DNA from: Emticicia sp051209875
GTDB taxonomy: Bacteria > Bacteroidota > Bacteroidia > Cytophagales > Spirosomataceae
DNA: 64,000 nt
Reading direction: 5' to 3'
NCBI RefSeq assembly: GCF_051209875.1
Contig: NZ_JBNTQY010000001.1
Coordinates: 2,790,001 to 2,854,000, forward strand
A program made the position numbers and the translations under genes. The notes beneath the pieces are model-generated. The model searched no databases. It saw only the letters and a list, made by a program, of their open reading frames with translations, and was not told the origin of the DNA. Shown here one piece after another: positions 7,398 to 18,000 of this stretch; positions within the stretch are counted from its first letter, which is position 1, and every line of letters starts with the position of its first letter.

Positions 7398-9671
7398 TTA
7401 ATGTTTCGCAGCCTCAGCAGCAATCAAATTCAAGGCAGAACCTGCTTTAAACCAACCGATTTGACTTGCATTATAAGTATGATTCAATTTGATTTCATCT
7501 TTAGAGCCATCTTTGTGATTAGCAACCAATGTCAATGGAACGCCTTCAGTAAAAGTGGTCAAACCTAAAATATCCAAAGAATCGTCTTCTTGAATTTTGT
7601 CATAATCCGCAGGATTAGCAAATGTCAAGCCTAACATACCTTGTTTTTTCAAGTTTGTTTCGTGAATACGAGCGAATGAACGAACGATGATTGCACGAAC
7701 TCCCAAATGACGAGGCTCCATCGCTGCATGTTCACGAGATGAACCTTCACCATAGTTTTCATCACCGATAACGATTGAACCTACACCAGCGGCTTTATAA
7801 GCTCGTTGTACTGTTGGAACTTCGCCGTATTGGCCTGTTAATTGATTTTTTACTGAATTTGCTTTGCCATTGGCAAAGTTGATCGCTCCAATCAATAGAT
7901 TGTTTGAGATATTATCCAAGTGACCACGGAATTTCAACCACGGACCAGCCATTGAAATATGGTCAGTTGTACATTTTCCTTTAGCTTTAATCAACAATTT
8001 CAAACCTTTCAAATCCGTACCTTCCCAAGCTTTGAATGGCTCTAATAATTGTAAACGGTCAGATTTTGGATTTACCGCTACTTTCACTTTACTACCATCT
8101 TTCTTAGGTTTTTGATAACCTGCATCTTTCACATCAAAGCCCAACGGAGGCAACTCAACACCAAATGGATTTTCCAATTTTACTTGTTCTCCATTTTCAT
8201 TGGTCAAGAAATCTTTGGCAGGATTGAAAGTTAAATCACCTGCAATAGCAAATGCGGTTACGATTTCTGGCGATGCCACAAATGCGTGCGTATTTGGATT
8301 TCCATCGGCACGTTTAGCGAAGTTACGATTGAATGACGTGATGATTGAGTTTCTCTCACCTTTCTCTGCACCATGCCTTGCCCATTGACCAATACAAGGA
8401 CCACAAGCGTTGGCTAAAACAACACCACCAATCGCATCAAATTTAGACAAAATACCATCACGCTCTGCAGTAAAACGAACTAATTCAGAACCTGGAGTGA
8501 TCGTAAATTCTGCTTTTGCTTTGATATTTTTTGCGGCTGCTTGTGAAGCAATTGAAGCGGCACGAGTCATATCTTCATAAGAAGAGTTGGTACACGAACC
8601 AATCAAACCTACATCTAATTTTTGTGGCCATTTATTTTTAATTACCGCTTTAGCAAATTTAGACAATGGCCATGCCAAATCTGGCGTGAAAGGACCATTG
8701 ATTCTTGGCTCAAGTCTTGAAAGGTTAATTTCAATTACTTGGTCATAATATAATTCTGGATTATCGATACATTCTTGGTCAGGACGTAACAAATCTTTGA
8801 TTCCGTTAGCTAACGAAGCAACTTTTGCACGACCAGTGGCTTTCAAATAAGAAGCCATCTTTTTGTCATAACCAAAAAGTGATGTTGTAGCACCGATTTC
8901 AGCACCCATATTACATATAGTACCTTTACCAGTAGCAGAAAGTGCATCCGCACCTTTACCAATATACTCAACGATCGCACCTGTTCCACCTTTTACAGTC
9001 AACTGACCAGCAACTTCCAAGATAACGTCTTTTGCAGAAGCCCATCCTTTGAGTTTACCTGTCAATTTAACACCAATTAATTTAGGCATTTTCAATTCCC
9101 AAGCTAATCCCGCCATTACGTCGCAAGCATCTGCTCCACCAACTCCAATTGCAACCATGCCCAAACCACCTGCATTCGGTGTGTGTGAGTCAGTTCCAAT
9201 CATCATACCACCTGGGAAAGCGTAATTTTCGATAACAACTTGGTGAATAATACCTGCTCCTGCTTTCCAGAACCCAATACCATATTTATTCGATACTGAT
9301 GCCAAGAAATCATAAACTTCTTTATTTTTATCGGTAGCAATTTTTAAATCTTCAGTTGCACCAACTTTTGCTTGAATCAAGTGGTCGCAATGAACTGTCG
9401 AAGGAACAGCCACTTGCGGACGACCTGCCGACATAAATTGTAACAAAGCCATTTGAGCAGTTGCATCTTGCATCGCCACACGGTCTGGAGCAAAATCAAC
9501 ATAATCAACACCTCTGCTATATGCTTTGGTAGCAGCACCTTCGCATAAATGGGAATAAAGAATTTTTTCTGCCAAAGTAAGTGGTTTACCAGTTGCCTTG
9601 CGAGCAGCGGCTACTCTCTCTGGCATTCGAGCGTAAACGCTCTTAATCATATCTAAGTCAAAAACTGCCAT
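7398..9671 (-). CDS. acn: Aconitate hydratase (aconitase), TCA cycle
   Basis: A 757-residue enzyme of the mitochondrial-type aconitase length. It isomerises citrate to isocitrate through cis-aconitate in the cytoplasm. The three cluster-binding cysteines are visible: Cys360 in GLIGSCTNSS and Cys423/Cys426 in NACGPCIGQW. Also present are GTDSHTPNAGG near 159-169 and, in the C-terminal swivel domain, GDENYGEGSSREHAA. Its monocistronic position, with its own terminator and a 346-base gap to the divergent topA gene, suggests independent control. A possible minus-strand promoter box (CAAAATTA at 9734-9741, read as TAATTTTG) lies upstream, but no TTG at the right distance was found. Confidence 0.96.
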   Translation of the reverse strand: MAVFDLDMIKSVYARMPERVAAARKATGKPLTLAEKILYSHLCEGAATKAYSRGVDYVDFAPDRVAMQDATAQMALLQFMSAGRPQVAVPSTVHCDHLIQAKVGATEDLKIATDKNKEVYDFLASVSNKYGIGFWKAGAGIIHQVVIENYAFPGGMMIGTDSHTPNAGGLGMVAIGVGGADACDVMAGLAWELKMPKLIGVKLTGKLKGWASAKDVILEVAGQLTVKGGTGAIVEYIGKGADALSATGKGTICNMGAEIGATTSLFGYDKKMASYLKATGRAKVASLANGIKDLLRPDQECIDNPELYYDQVIEINLSRLEPRINGPFTPDLAWPLSKFAKAVIKNKWPQKLDVGLIGSCTNSSYEDMTRAASIASQAAAKNIKAKAEFTITPGSELVRFTAERDGILSKFDAIGGVVLANACGPCIGQWARHGAEKGERNSIITSFNRNFAKRADGNPNTHAFVASPEIVTAFAIAGDLTFNPAKDFLTNENGEQVKLENPFGVELPPLGFDVKDAGYQKPKKDGSKVKVAVNPKSDRLQLLEPFKAWEGTDLKGLKLLIKAKGKCTTDHISMAGPWLKFRGHLDNISNNLLIGAINFANGKANSVKNQLTGQYGEVPTVQRAYKAAGVGSIVIGDENYGEGSSREHAAMEPRHLGVRAIIVRSFARIHETNLKKQGMLGLTFANPADYDKIQEDDSLDILGLTTFTEGVPLTLVANHKDGSKDEIKLNHTYNASQIGWFKAGSALNLIAAEAAKH

Positions 9672-9963
9672 TTGTTAAAAAATTTAGGATATATTGTTAC
9701 CGAATATTCTTTTTAAGAAATCTTGTATTGTAACAAAATTACGAAACAAGAATTAATATACAGAAGGTTTTGTTGCAAAAATAGGATACGAATCATGTAA
9801 ATACAATGTTTCGGACTGAATATCTTAAAATTCATCAAAATATTATCATTTACTGCCAACAAAAACCCAAAAAGCTGTCATAATTTTAACTTTCAAAGTT
9901 AAACTATCTGAATGGGAAAATTAAAGAAATGATAAATTTTAAGCAATTTTTAAAAGAAAATAG

Positions 9964-9991
9964 TTGTTTTATGAATCAAGGCTTATATTTG
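9964..9991 (+). promoter_or_regulatory. Promoter of topA
   Basis: TTG (9964-9966), a 17-base spacer and TATATTTG (9984-9991) match the Bacteroidota consensus exactly. Transcription would start near 9998, leaving a leader of about 20 bases. It is the clearest signal in the 346-base gap between acn and topA. Confidence 0.7.
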
Positions 9992-10017
9992 AGCCATAAA
10001 AAACAAAAAAAGAATAG

Positions 10018-12486
10018 ATGTCAAAGAATTTAGTTATAGTTGAGTCACCAGCCAAAGCCAAAACCATAGAAGGTTATCTCGGAAAAGATTTTACAGTAAA
10101 ATCAAGTTTTGGACACGTACGAGATTTGCCAGACAAAGAATTAGGTATAGATGTTAAAAACAAATTCTTACCAAATTATATTGTATCTTCTGATAAAACT
10201 AAGGTTATCAGCGAACTAAAAAAACTCGCAAAAGAATCTGATACAGTTTGGCTTGCAACTGATGATGACCGTGAGGGAGAAGCTATTTCTTGGCATTTAA
10301 AAGAAGCTTTGGGTCTTAATGATGCAACCCCAAGAATTGTTTTTAGAGAAATTACCAAGAAAGCAATCACCACAGCTATACAAAATCCACGTACAATCAA
10401 TATGGATTTAGTTGATGCTCAACAAGCTCGTCGGGTACTTGACCGTTTGGTTGGTTTTGAACTTTCGCCTGTACTTTGGCAAAAAATTAGAACTGGCGAA
10501 CGTACCAATCTATCAGCAGGCAGGGTACAATCTGTGGCTGTTAGAGTAATTGTTGACCGTGAAAGAGAAATTGATGCCCACGAGTCAAAATCTTCATATA
10601 AAGTTCAGGCTCAATTTATTGTCGAAAAGGGTAAAATCTTAAATGCCGAATTATCCAAAAATTTTGACAAAGAAAATAATGCAAGAGAGTTTTTGGAAAA
10701 ATGCAGAAATGCCATTTTTACCATTAAGAATTTGGAGGTAAAACCTGCCAAAAAATCTCCTGCGGCCCCATTTACAACTTCTACTTTGCAACAAGAAGCT
10801 TCACGTAAATTAGGATTTTCGGTACTCCAAACCATGACAGTTGCTCAGAAATTGTATGAAGCAGGGAAGATTTCATACATGAGAACAGACTCTACGAATC
10901 TTTCGGGAGAAGCAATTGAGAAAGCAAAAGTACAAATTGAGAATGCCTATGGCGAAAAATATGTAAAAACTCGTCAGTATAAAACCAAAAATGAGTCGGC
11001 ACAAGAAGCCCACGAAGCCATTCGTCCAACTGATTTTGGTGTTGAAAAAGTTGATGGAGATAGAAATGAACAAAGATTATATGAGTTGATTTGGAAACGT
11101 TCGATTGCTTCACAAATGGCTGATGCTGAGTTGGAACGTACTATCGCTACAATCGGAATTTCAACAACTAATGAAGAATTAGTGGCCACAGGTGAAGTTA
11201 TTAAATTTGATGGTTTCTTGAAAGTTTACCTCGAATCAAGCGACGATGAAGACGAAGAAAGTAAAGGAATGTTGCCTCCATTAAGTATTGGTCAAATTCT
11301 AGATTTGGCAATCATGCGAGCAACTGAAAGATTTTCAAAACCTGCAGCACGCTATACTGAGGCAAGTTTAGTAAAGAAATTAGAAGAAATGGGGATCGGT
11401 CGCCCATCTACTTATGCACCTACAATTTCTACAATTATCAAAAGAAATTACGTTGTTAAGGAAGATCGGCCTGGAAAAGAAAGAAACTTCAAGGAATTTA
11501 CCTTAAAAGACAATCAAGTTTCTGAAAAAATTGGCAAAGAAAACTACGGAACAGAAAAATCTAAACTATTCCCAACCAATATAGGCATGGTTGTCAATGA
11601 CTTTTTGGTTGATAATTTTGATGCCGTCATTGACTATAATTTTACTGCCAATGTTGAGAAAAATTTCGATATTGTTGCCGAAGGCAAAGCTCAATGGCAA
11701 AATATTATTGCCGATTTTTACAAAGATTTTCATTCAAAAATTGAGTTGGCAAGCGAAGTTAAATCTACTGCTGGTACTCGTGAATTAGGAATAGATCCAA
11801 AATCGGGAAAGAAAGTTTCTGTAAAAATTGGCAAATTTGGCCCGTATGTTCAAATCGGAGAAAAGGATGATGAAGATAAACCCACTTTTGTGAGTCTTCA
11901 AAAAGGGCAATTGATTGATACTATTACATTAGAAGAAGGTTTAGCTTTATTCGATTTACCAAAACTGCCTAAAGAAGTTGGCTTCTATGAAGATAAACCA
12001 TTGATTGTTTCGATTGGAAAATTTGGCCCATATATCAAACATGATGACAAATTTTATAACCTCGAAAAATCTGACGACCCTTATCAGGTTGACGAAGCTC
12101 GTGCCATTGAGGTAATTGAAGCCAAACGCAACAGCGGAGATTTATCACAACCAAAAGATTTAGGAATTTATGAAGGTTTGGCTGTAAATATTGGTAAAGG
12201 TCGTTTTGGCCCTTATGTAAAATACGGTGATAAATATTATAATATTGCCAAAGGTACTGACCCAACAACTTTGACTATTGAAGGAGCTATTGAAATTATC
12301 AAAGCCAAAAATGCTGCCGAAAGCAATAAAATAATCAAAGAATTTGAAGAAAATAAGACAATTCAAGTTTTGAATGGTCAGTATGGCCCATATATTAAAG
12401 CAGGAAAACGCAACGTGAAAATTCCAAAAGGAACCGACCCTGCTACTTTAACTTTAGAAGATTGCTTGAAACTGGCCAATGGATAA
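10018..12486 (+). CDS. topA: DNA topoisomerase I (type IA)
   Basis: An 822-residue enzyme that relaxes negative supercoils through a 5'-phosphotyrosine link. The Toprim domain starts at residue 4 (VIVESPAKAKTIEGYLG) and has the acidic TDDDREGE motif at 81-88. The catalytic Tyr287 lies in ISYMRTDSTN. The C-terminal third has at least four topoisomerase C-terminal repeats, each with a FGPY core (for example near residues 606, 662, 725, 784), instead of the Cys4 zinc fingers of the E. coli enzyme; this is common in Bacteroidota. The ATG at 10018 is the natural start because Toprim begins right after it. Confidence 0.97.
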   Translation: MSKNLVIVESPAKAKTIEGYLGKDFTVKSSFGHVRDLPDKELGIDVKNKFLPNYIVSSDKTKVISELKKLAKESDTVWLATDDDREGEAISWHLKEALGLNDATPRIVFREITKKAITTAIQNPRTINMDLVDAQQARRVLDRLVGFELSPVLWQKIRTGERTNLSAGRVQSVAVRVIVDREREIDAHESKSSYKVQAQFIVEKGKILNAELSKNFDKENNAREFLEKCRNAIFTIKNLEVKPAKKSPAAPFTTSTLQQEASRKLGFSVLQTMTVAQKLYEAGKISYMRTDSTNLSGEAIEKAKVQIENAYGEKYVKTRQYKTKNESAQEAHEAIRPTDFGVEKVDGDRNEQRLYELIWKRSIASQMADAELERTIATIGISTTNEELVATGEVIKFDGFLKVYLESSDDEDEESKGMLPPLSIGQILDLAIMRATERFSKPAARYTEASLVKKLEEMGIGRPSTYAPTISTIIKRNYVVKEDRPGKERNFKEFTLKDNQVSEKIGKENYGTEKSKLFPTNIGMVVNDFLVDNFDAVIDYNFTANVEKNFDIVAEGKAQWQNIIADFYKDFHSKIELASEVKSTAGTRELGIDPKSGKKVSVKIGKFGPYVQIGEKDDEDKPTFVSLQKGQLIDTITLEEGLALFDLPKLPKEVGFYEDKPLIVSIGKFGPYIKHDDKFYNLEKSDDPYQVDEARAIEVIEAKRNSGDLSQPKDLGIYEGLAVNIGKGRFGPYVKYGDKYYNIAKGTDPTTLTIEGAIEIIKAKNAAESNKIIKEFEENKTIQVLNGQYGPYIKAGKRNVKIPKGTDPATLTLEDCLKLANG

Positions 12487-12580
12487 TATTTAATTATAAA
12501 TGTTAAATTATGAATGGTGAATGTCTAACGAAAATTTTTAAAATTATCATTAAACATTCATCATTTTACGTTATTTATTT
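12487..12580. repeat. Intergenic imperfect inverted word repeat
   Basis: The gap holds variants of the words AATTATGAATGGTGAATGT and, further on, the reversed TTAAACATTCATCATTTTA. The halves can pair imperfectly. No gene or clear terminator was seen. Confidence 0.5.
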
Positions 12581-13279
12581 ATGAAAAAGAAACTCGTAGT
12601 GTTAACTGGTGCGGGAATCAGTGCTGAAAGTGGCATCATGACTTTCAGAGACGCGGGCGGACTTTGGGAAAACCATAGCATAGAAGATGTTGCCACTCCA
12701 GAAGGTTGGCGTAGGAATCCCGCTTTGGTTCAAAAATTTTATAATGAGCGTCGAGCAAAAGCTTTTGAAGCTCAACCAAATGCTGGTCATAAGGCTTTAG
12801 TCGATTTAGAAAAATATTTTGATGTCAGAATCATTACACAAAATGTTGATAATCTTCATGAAAAAGCAGGTTCGTGCAATGTTTTGCATTTACATGGTGA
12901 ATTAACCAAAGTTAGAAGTATCAAAAACGAAGATTTAATTTATGATGTTGGTGACAAGGCCATCCAAATGGGCGATTTGGCAGAGGATGGTGGACAACTC
13001 CGCCCACACATTGTTTGGTTTGGAGAAATGGTACCAATGATTGAAGTTGCCACAGATTTATGTTTAAATGCCGATATTTTTGTGGTAGTAGGTACTTCTA
13101 TGCAAGTTTATCCAGCAGCAGGTGTCATTGGGTTTGTTGCTGATGAAGCCCCTAAATTTATTATTGACCCAAATTCACCAGAAGTTTCTTCTCAATACAA
13201 AAATGTGCATTTTATCAAAGAAACAGCTACTATTGGCGTGCCAAAGTTGGCTGATATGCTGATTAATCAATATCAATGA
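12581..13279 (+). CDS. cobB: SIR2-family NAD-dependent protein deacylase (class III-like, zinc-less)
   Basis: A 232-residue sirtuin. GAGISAESGI (10-19) and TFRDAGGLW bind NAD; TQNVDNLHEKAG (86-97) and HLHG with catalytic His105 complete the core. Tyr54 and Arg57 in FYNERR are the residues that select acidic acyl groups (succinyl, malonyl) in class III sirtuins. The zinc-binding cysteines found in most sirtuins after the catalytic His are absent; no Cys follows until the later core. This shortened zinc module occurs in other bacterial homologues, but the loss should be noted. The stop overlaps the start of the next gene by four bases (ATGA), so the two are translationally coupled. Confidence 0.9.
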   Translation: MKKKLVVLTGAGISAESGIMTFRDAGGLWENHSIEDVATPEGWRRNPALVQKFYNERRAKAFEAQPNAGHKALVDLEKYFDVRIITQNVDNLHEKAGSCNVLHLHGELTKVRSIKNEDLIYDVGDKAIQMGDLAEDGGQLRPHIVWFGEMVPMIEVATDLCLNADIFVVVGTSMQVYPAAGVIGFVADEAPKFIIDPNSPEVSSQYKNVHFIKETATIGVPKLADMLINQYQ

Positions 13280-14373
13280 AAAAAATCATATTCTTCATTT
13301 TGATGTGTAACAACGCCTTTGGTCAAAGTTTTCAACAAGAGCTTGACTCACTCTTAGCTGCAAAATATTCGTCAAATCAAGCAGGAATTGCTGTTTTGAT
13401 TCTTCATCATAATAAGGAAATTTATAAGAAAGGCTTTGGATTAGCTAATATCGAAACCAAAGCACCAATTACTGCTCAGACTAATTTCAGAATGGCATCA
13501 GTTTCAAAGCAATTTACTGCGATGTGTATTATGTTGCTTGAAAAACAAAATAAATTAAGTTATGAAGATAATTTATTGAAATTCTTTCCTGATTTCGATA
13601 AAACAGTTGGTTCAAAAATAAAAATCAAACACTTATTAACACATACTTCTGGAATTCTTGATTACGAAGAATTAATTCCAGCCAATCAAAAAGAACAATT
13701 ATCGGATGCTGATGTTGTCAATTTTTTAAAGAATCAATCAAAAACTTATTTTGAAGCGGGTTCTACATTTCAATATAGTAATTCTGGATTTTGCTTGCTT
13801 GAACAGATTGTTGAACGAGCTTCCAAAATGAGTTTTGTTGAATTTATTGAAAGCCATATTTTTAAGCCTTTAGGCATGAAAAGTACCAAAATCTTTGAAA
13901 CAAATGTAGATATTCCAAATAGAGCAATGGGCTATGCTCGTAATGAAAAGGGAGAATTGATATTTTCTGATCAAAGCATCACCAGTGCTACCAAAGGTGA
14001 TGGATGTATTTACACTTCATTAGAAGATTATTCAAAATGGCATAACTCATTGATAAATAACAAATTAATTAATCTAAATTCTGAGTTGATTAAGATCAAT
14101 CACAAGATTGAAGGTACAAAAAATGTAAGATACGGTTTAGGATGGTTTCATTCATATAATGCGTCAAATCAGTTAGAATTATATCATACTGGTAGTACCT
14201 GCGGATTTAGTAACGCTGTCAACTTTGTTCCTCAAAAAGGCTTTTTACTGGTCAGTTTCTCAAATATTGCAGACAATCATTTGATTGAAAAATCAATCAG
14301 AGTTTTATTGAAAAAATACAATTTAGATGATTCTGCCATTGATTTTGCCAAGATGCTTGAATTGACTCGTTGA
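13276..14373 (+). CDS. Secreted serine hydrolase, class C beta-lactamase/DD-peptidase fold
   Basis: A 365-residue protein with a signal peptide ending near NAFGQS (residue 18). The three active-site motifs of penicillin-recognising hydrolases are present: SxxK at Ser75-Lys78 (ASVSKQF), YxN at Tyr167-Asn169 (QYSNSG) and HTG near residue 316. Such proteins act as esterases, D-amino peptidases or carboxypeptidases; beta-lactamase activity is not implied. It starts inside the stop of the sirtuin gene. That coupling of a cytoplasmic deacylase and an exported hydrolase has no obvious functional explanation. A strong terminator follows. Confidence 0.88.
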   Translation: MKKIIFFILMCNNAFGQSFQQELDSLLAAKYSSNQAGIAVLILHHNKEIYKKGFGLANIETKAPITAQTNFRMASVSKQFTAMCIMLLEKQNKLSYEDNLLKFFPDFDKTVGSKIKIKHLLTHTSGILDYEELIPANQKEQLSDADVVNFLKNQSKTYFEAGSTFQYSNSGFCLLEQIVERASKMSFVEFIESHIFKPLGMKSTKIFETNVDIPNRAMGYARNEKGELIFSDQSITSATKGDGCIYTSLEDYSKWHNSLINNKLINLNSELIKINHKIEGTKNVRYGLGWFHSYNASNQLELYHTGSTCGFSNAVNFVPQKGFLLVSFSNIADNHLIEKSIRVLLKKYNLDDSAIDFAKMLELTR

Positions 14374-14378
14374 AAATA

Positions 14379-14422
14379 AAAAATCCTCTATTTTTTTAAC
14401 AAATAAAAAATAGAGGATTTTT
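14379..14422. terminator. Bidirectional terminator
   Basis: AAAAATCCTCTATTTTTT (14379-14396) pairs with its complement at about 14405-14422. A-runs and T-runs on both sides serve the convergent serine hydrolase (plus) and trxA (minus). Confidence 0.85.
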
Positions 14423-14443
14423 ATGTAATAATCAGTTAAAAAA

Positions 14444-14767
14444 TTATAACTGAGCTTCTAATTTAGAAGTAAGAATATGTTTCGGAACTGCTCCTACGAT
14501 TTTATCAACCATTTTACCATTTTTAAAAATCATCAAAGTAGGAATCGAACGAATTCCAAAACTCGATGGTACTGATGAATTTGCATCAACATCTAACTTA
14601 CCAACAATTGCTTTTCCTTCGTATTCTCCAGCGATTTCTTCTACAACCGGCCCAATCATCTTACATGGCCCACACCACTCTGCCCAAAAATCAACTAAAA
14701 CTGGTGTGTCTGAATTAATTAATTCAGCAAAACTTGCATCTGTAATTTCAATTGCTTTATGTCCCAT
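14444..14767 (-). CDS. trxA: Thioredoxin
   Basis: A 107-residue thioredoxin with the redox site WCGPC (Cys32, Cys35) and the cis-proline strand SIPTLMIF. It reduces disulfides in cytoplasmic proteins with electrons from thioredoxin reductase. Length and motifs are standard. It lies downstream of dnaE on the same strand, but a 286-base gap filled with word repeats separates them, so it probably has its own promoter. Confidence 0.97.
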   Translation of the reverse strand: MGHKAIEITDASFAELINSDTPVLVDFWAEWCGPCKMIGPVVEEIAGEYEGKAIVGKLDVDANSSVPSSFGIRSIPTLMIFKNGKMVDKIVGAVPKHILTSKLEAQL

Positions 14768-14873
14768 TTCTATAAATTCCTTTGTTAGGAATGAAATTTT
14801 AATTTATAATTTGTTTTATTGATTAGTTAACAAATCACTATGAAATAAAAGTTCCGTAGAAATAAAAGGATTT

Positions 14874-15045
14874 AGGAATTAGGTTTTAGGAGTGAGAGTT
14901 TAGGTTTTAAGAGTTAGGATTTAGGAGTTAGGTTTGACTCTTAAATTATCTTTTTTATCAAATTCCTAATACCAAAATTTTACTATCTTCTTGCACAATA
15001 TATTTTTTATCTAAATCCGATTTCCTAAAACCTATTTCCTAAAAC
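14874..15045. repeat. TTAGGTTTTAGGAGT word-repeat block
   Basis: About 14874-14937 carries repeated variants of TTTAGGTTTTAGGAGTTAGG; about 15015-15045 carries the reverse (CCTAAAACCTATTTCCTAAA). The halves form an imperfect long inverted repeat that fills most of the gap between dnaE and trxA. Confidence 0.7.
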
Positions 15046-15053
15046 TTACCTTC

Positions 15054-18000
15054 TCACGCCAAGACAACATTATCTTCTCCTACAATTTCTTTCAATTCTT
15101 TCACAAAGTCATTTGTTGATGCAACTTTCTGTTTACGTGAAAGCAGCAAAACATCCATTTTTTCATCTGCATCAAATACCGAAAGTTTAAAATCAAAATT
15201 TCCTGGAAATCTGATCATAGTATTTTGCACTTGCTCTACTAATTGAGCATTCACAAATTGTAATCCAATCGAAATTTTCACTTCTTTAAAAAGTTTATTT
15301 CTAATTTCAGTCAATAATTCCATCCCCAAAACCTTAAATTCCCAATCGCCTTCTCTCCCCCACTTGGTTTGTACTTTTCCACGAATAAACAAAAACAAAC
15401 CCATCTGCATATATTTGGAATAATTGACAAAATCTTGTCCAAAAAGCATCATCTCCATGCTTGAATTATAATCTTCAATTTTTAAAATCCCAAACGGATT
15501 TCCATTTTTTGAAGTCTTGGTTACCACACTTGTAACAACGCCACCAATGGCAAATTCTTTATTCAGATTTGAGGCATCAAGCACTTGGTCGAGCGGTGTG
15601 CATTTCCGCATTTCAAGTCTAAACTGGTCGAGTGGATGTCCTGAAATATAAAAGCCAACCACATCTTTTTCAAATTTTAGTTTTTGTATATCACCCCATT
15701 GTTCGCAATCTGGGATTTTAGGTTTAGCAATATCAAATGCCCCACCAATTGCTCCAAAGAGTGAATTTTGTCCAGCAGAAGCATTTTCATGAAATTTATT
15801 GGCATACTTGATGATTTTTTCGATTAAGGAAGTATTATCTGTTTCATCAAAATATTGGGCTCGGTGCAAGTCTTCAAAACAATCAAAAGCTCCAGCATAA
15901 GCAAAAGATTCAAGTGTTTTTTTATTGACAGTACGAAGATTGACACGAGTAATAAAATCAAAAATATCCTTAAAGTGTCCACCTTTTGTTCTTTCTTCGA
16001 TTACTGCATCAACGGCGGCATCTCCTGAGCCTTTGATTCCCCCCATTCCAAAGCGAATATCCCCTTTTTTATTCACACTGAATTGTTTTTGAGATTCATT
16101 GACATCTGGACCTAAAACATTGAGACCTAAAGCCTTACATTCTTCCATGAAAAATGTAATTTTATCAATATTTCCTAATTGCGAAGTCATTACTGCCGCC
16201 ATATATTCTGAGGTGTAATGAGCCTTCAAGTAGGCCGTTTGATAAGCAACAAAAGCGTAACATGTAGAGTGAGATTTATTAAAAGCATAAGATGCAAATG
16301 CTTCCCAATCAGACCATACTTTTTCCAAAATTTTTGCATCATGTCCTTTGGCAACTGCACCCGAAATAAACTGAGGTTTCAATTTATCAATCATATTTCG
16401 GTCTTTTTTTCCCATTGCCTTTCTCAAAACATCAGCATCACCTTTTGAGAAACCTGCCAACTTTTGAGAAAGCAACATCACTTGCTCTTGATAAACTGTA
16501 ATGCCGTACGTTTCGCCTAAAAATTCCTCCATCTCTGGTAAATCATATTTTACCTCTTCACGCCCGTGCTTACGATTAATAAAGTTAGGTATATAGGCAA
16601 TAGGGCCAGGACGATACAAGGCATTCATTGCAATTAAATCATCCAATCTATCAGGTTTCAAATCTTTCATGTATTTTTTCATACCGTCAGATTCAAACTG
16701 GAAAACTGCATTCGTTTCGCCACGTTGCAGCAGTTCATAGGTTAGCTTATCATCGAGCGGAATATTATCAATATCAATTGTCACATCATGATTTTCTTTA
16801 ATCATTCTTAAACAATCTTTAATGATGGTCAAGTTTCGCAGACCTAAGAAGTCCATTTTGATTACACCTGCATCTTCAATGATTTTTCCTTCGTATTGTG
16901 TAATCAATAATTCAGTTTCTTTTGATGTAGAAACGGGCAAAATATTATACAAATCTTCGGGAGCAATGATAATTCCTGCTGCATGGATACCTGTATTTCT
17001 AACAGTTCCTTCTAAGCGATGAGCTTGCTGTAAAACCTTGCCAGTCAAGTCATTACCATTATACATCGTCCGAAACTTCTTGACATTTTCAATCTCATCG
17101 GGTTGGATACCGACCTCGGTCAAACTACCTTTTCCTTCTAAAGGGTAATTAACCATTTTTTCAAAATCAATGCCATAAGCTGGTTTATCTGGCACTAACT
17201 TTACTATATAATTGGCATCAGCAAGTGGCAATTCCATTACCCGAGCAACATCTTTAATGGCCGATTTAGTGGCCATCGTACCGTAAGTAATGATTTGAGC
17301 AACCTGATTTTTAGTGTATTTTTGCACTACATAATCAATTACTTTTTGACGACCTTCGTCATCAAAATCAGTATCAATATCGGGCATTGACTTACGGTCA
17401 GGATTCAAGAAACGCTCAAAAAGCAATTGATACTTGATTGGGTCAATGTTTGTGATCCCTATACAATAAGCAACTGCCGAACCTGCTGCCGAGCCACGTC
17501 CTGGTCCAATCATCACACCCATATCTCGACCAGCTTTGATAAAATCTGCAACAATCAAGAAATATCCAGCAAAACCCATTGATTTAATGGTAAAAAGTTC
17601 AAAATCAAGTCGTTCTTGTACTTCATTACCTATTTCGCTGTATCTTTTCCTCGCTCCTTCGTAGGTCAAATGCTTCAAATATTCCCATTGATTGAGTACA
17701 TCATCAGCATGTATTTTAAATTCATCAGGAATCGGAAAGTTAGGAAGCATGATATCACGCTTCAATTTTAAGGTTTCAACTTTTCCAACAATTTCATTAG
17801 TATTATCAATCGCCTCAGGAATATCGCTGAAAAGGCGAGTCATTTCTTCGGTTGTTTTGAAATAAAATTGGTCATTATAAAAGGCAAAACGGGTATTTTT
17901 TGAGCCACCTTCATCATCATTAAATTCTTTAGCTGATGGCGTTGAAAACTTTTCGTTGGTATTTACACACAACAAAATATCATGAGCTACCCAATCTTGT

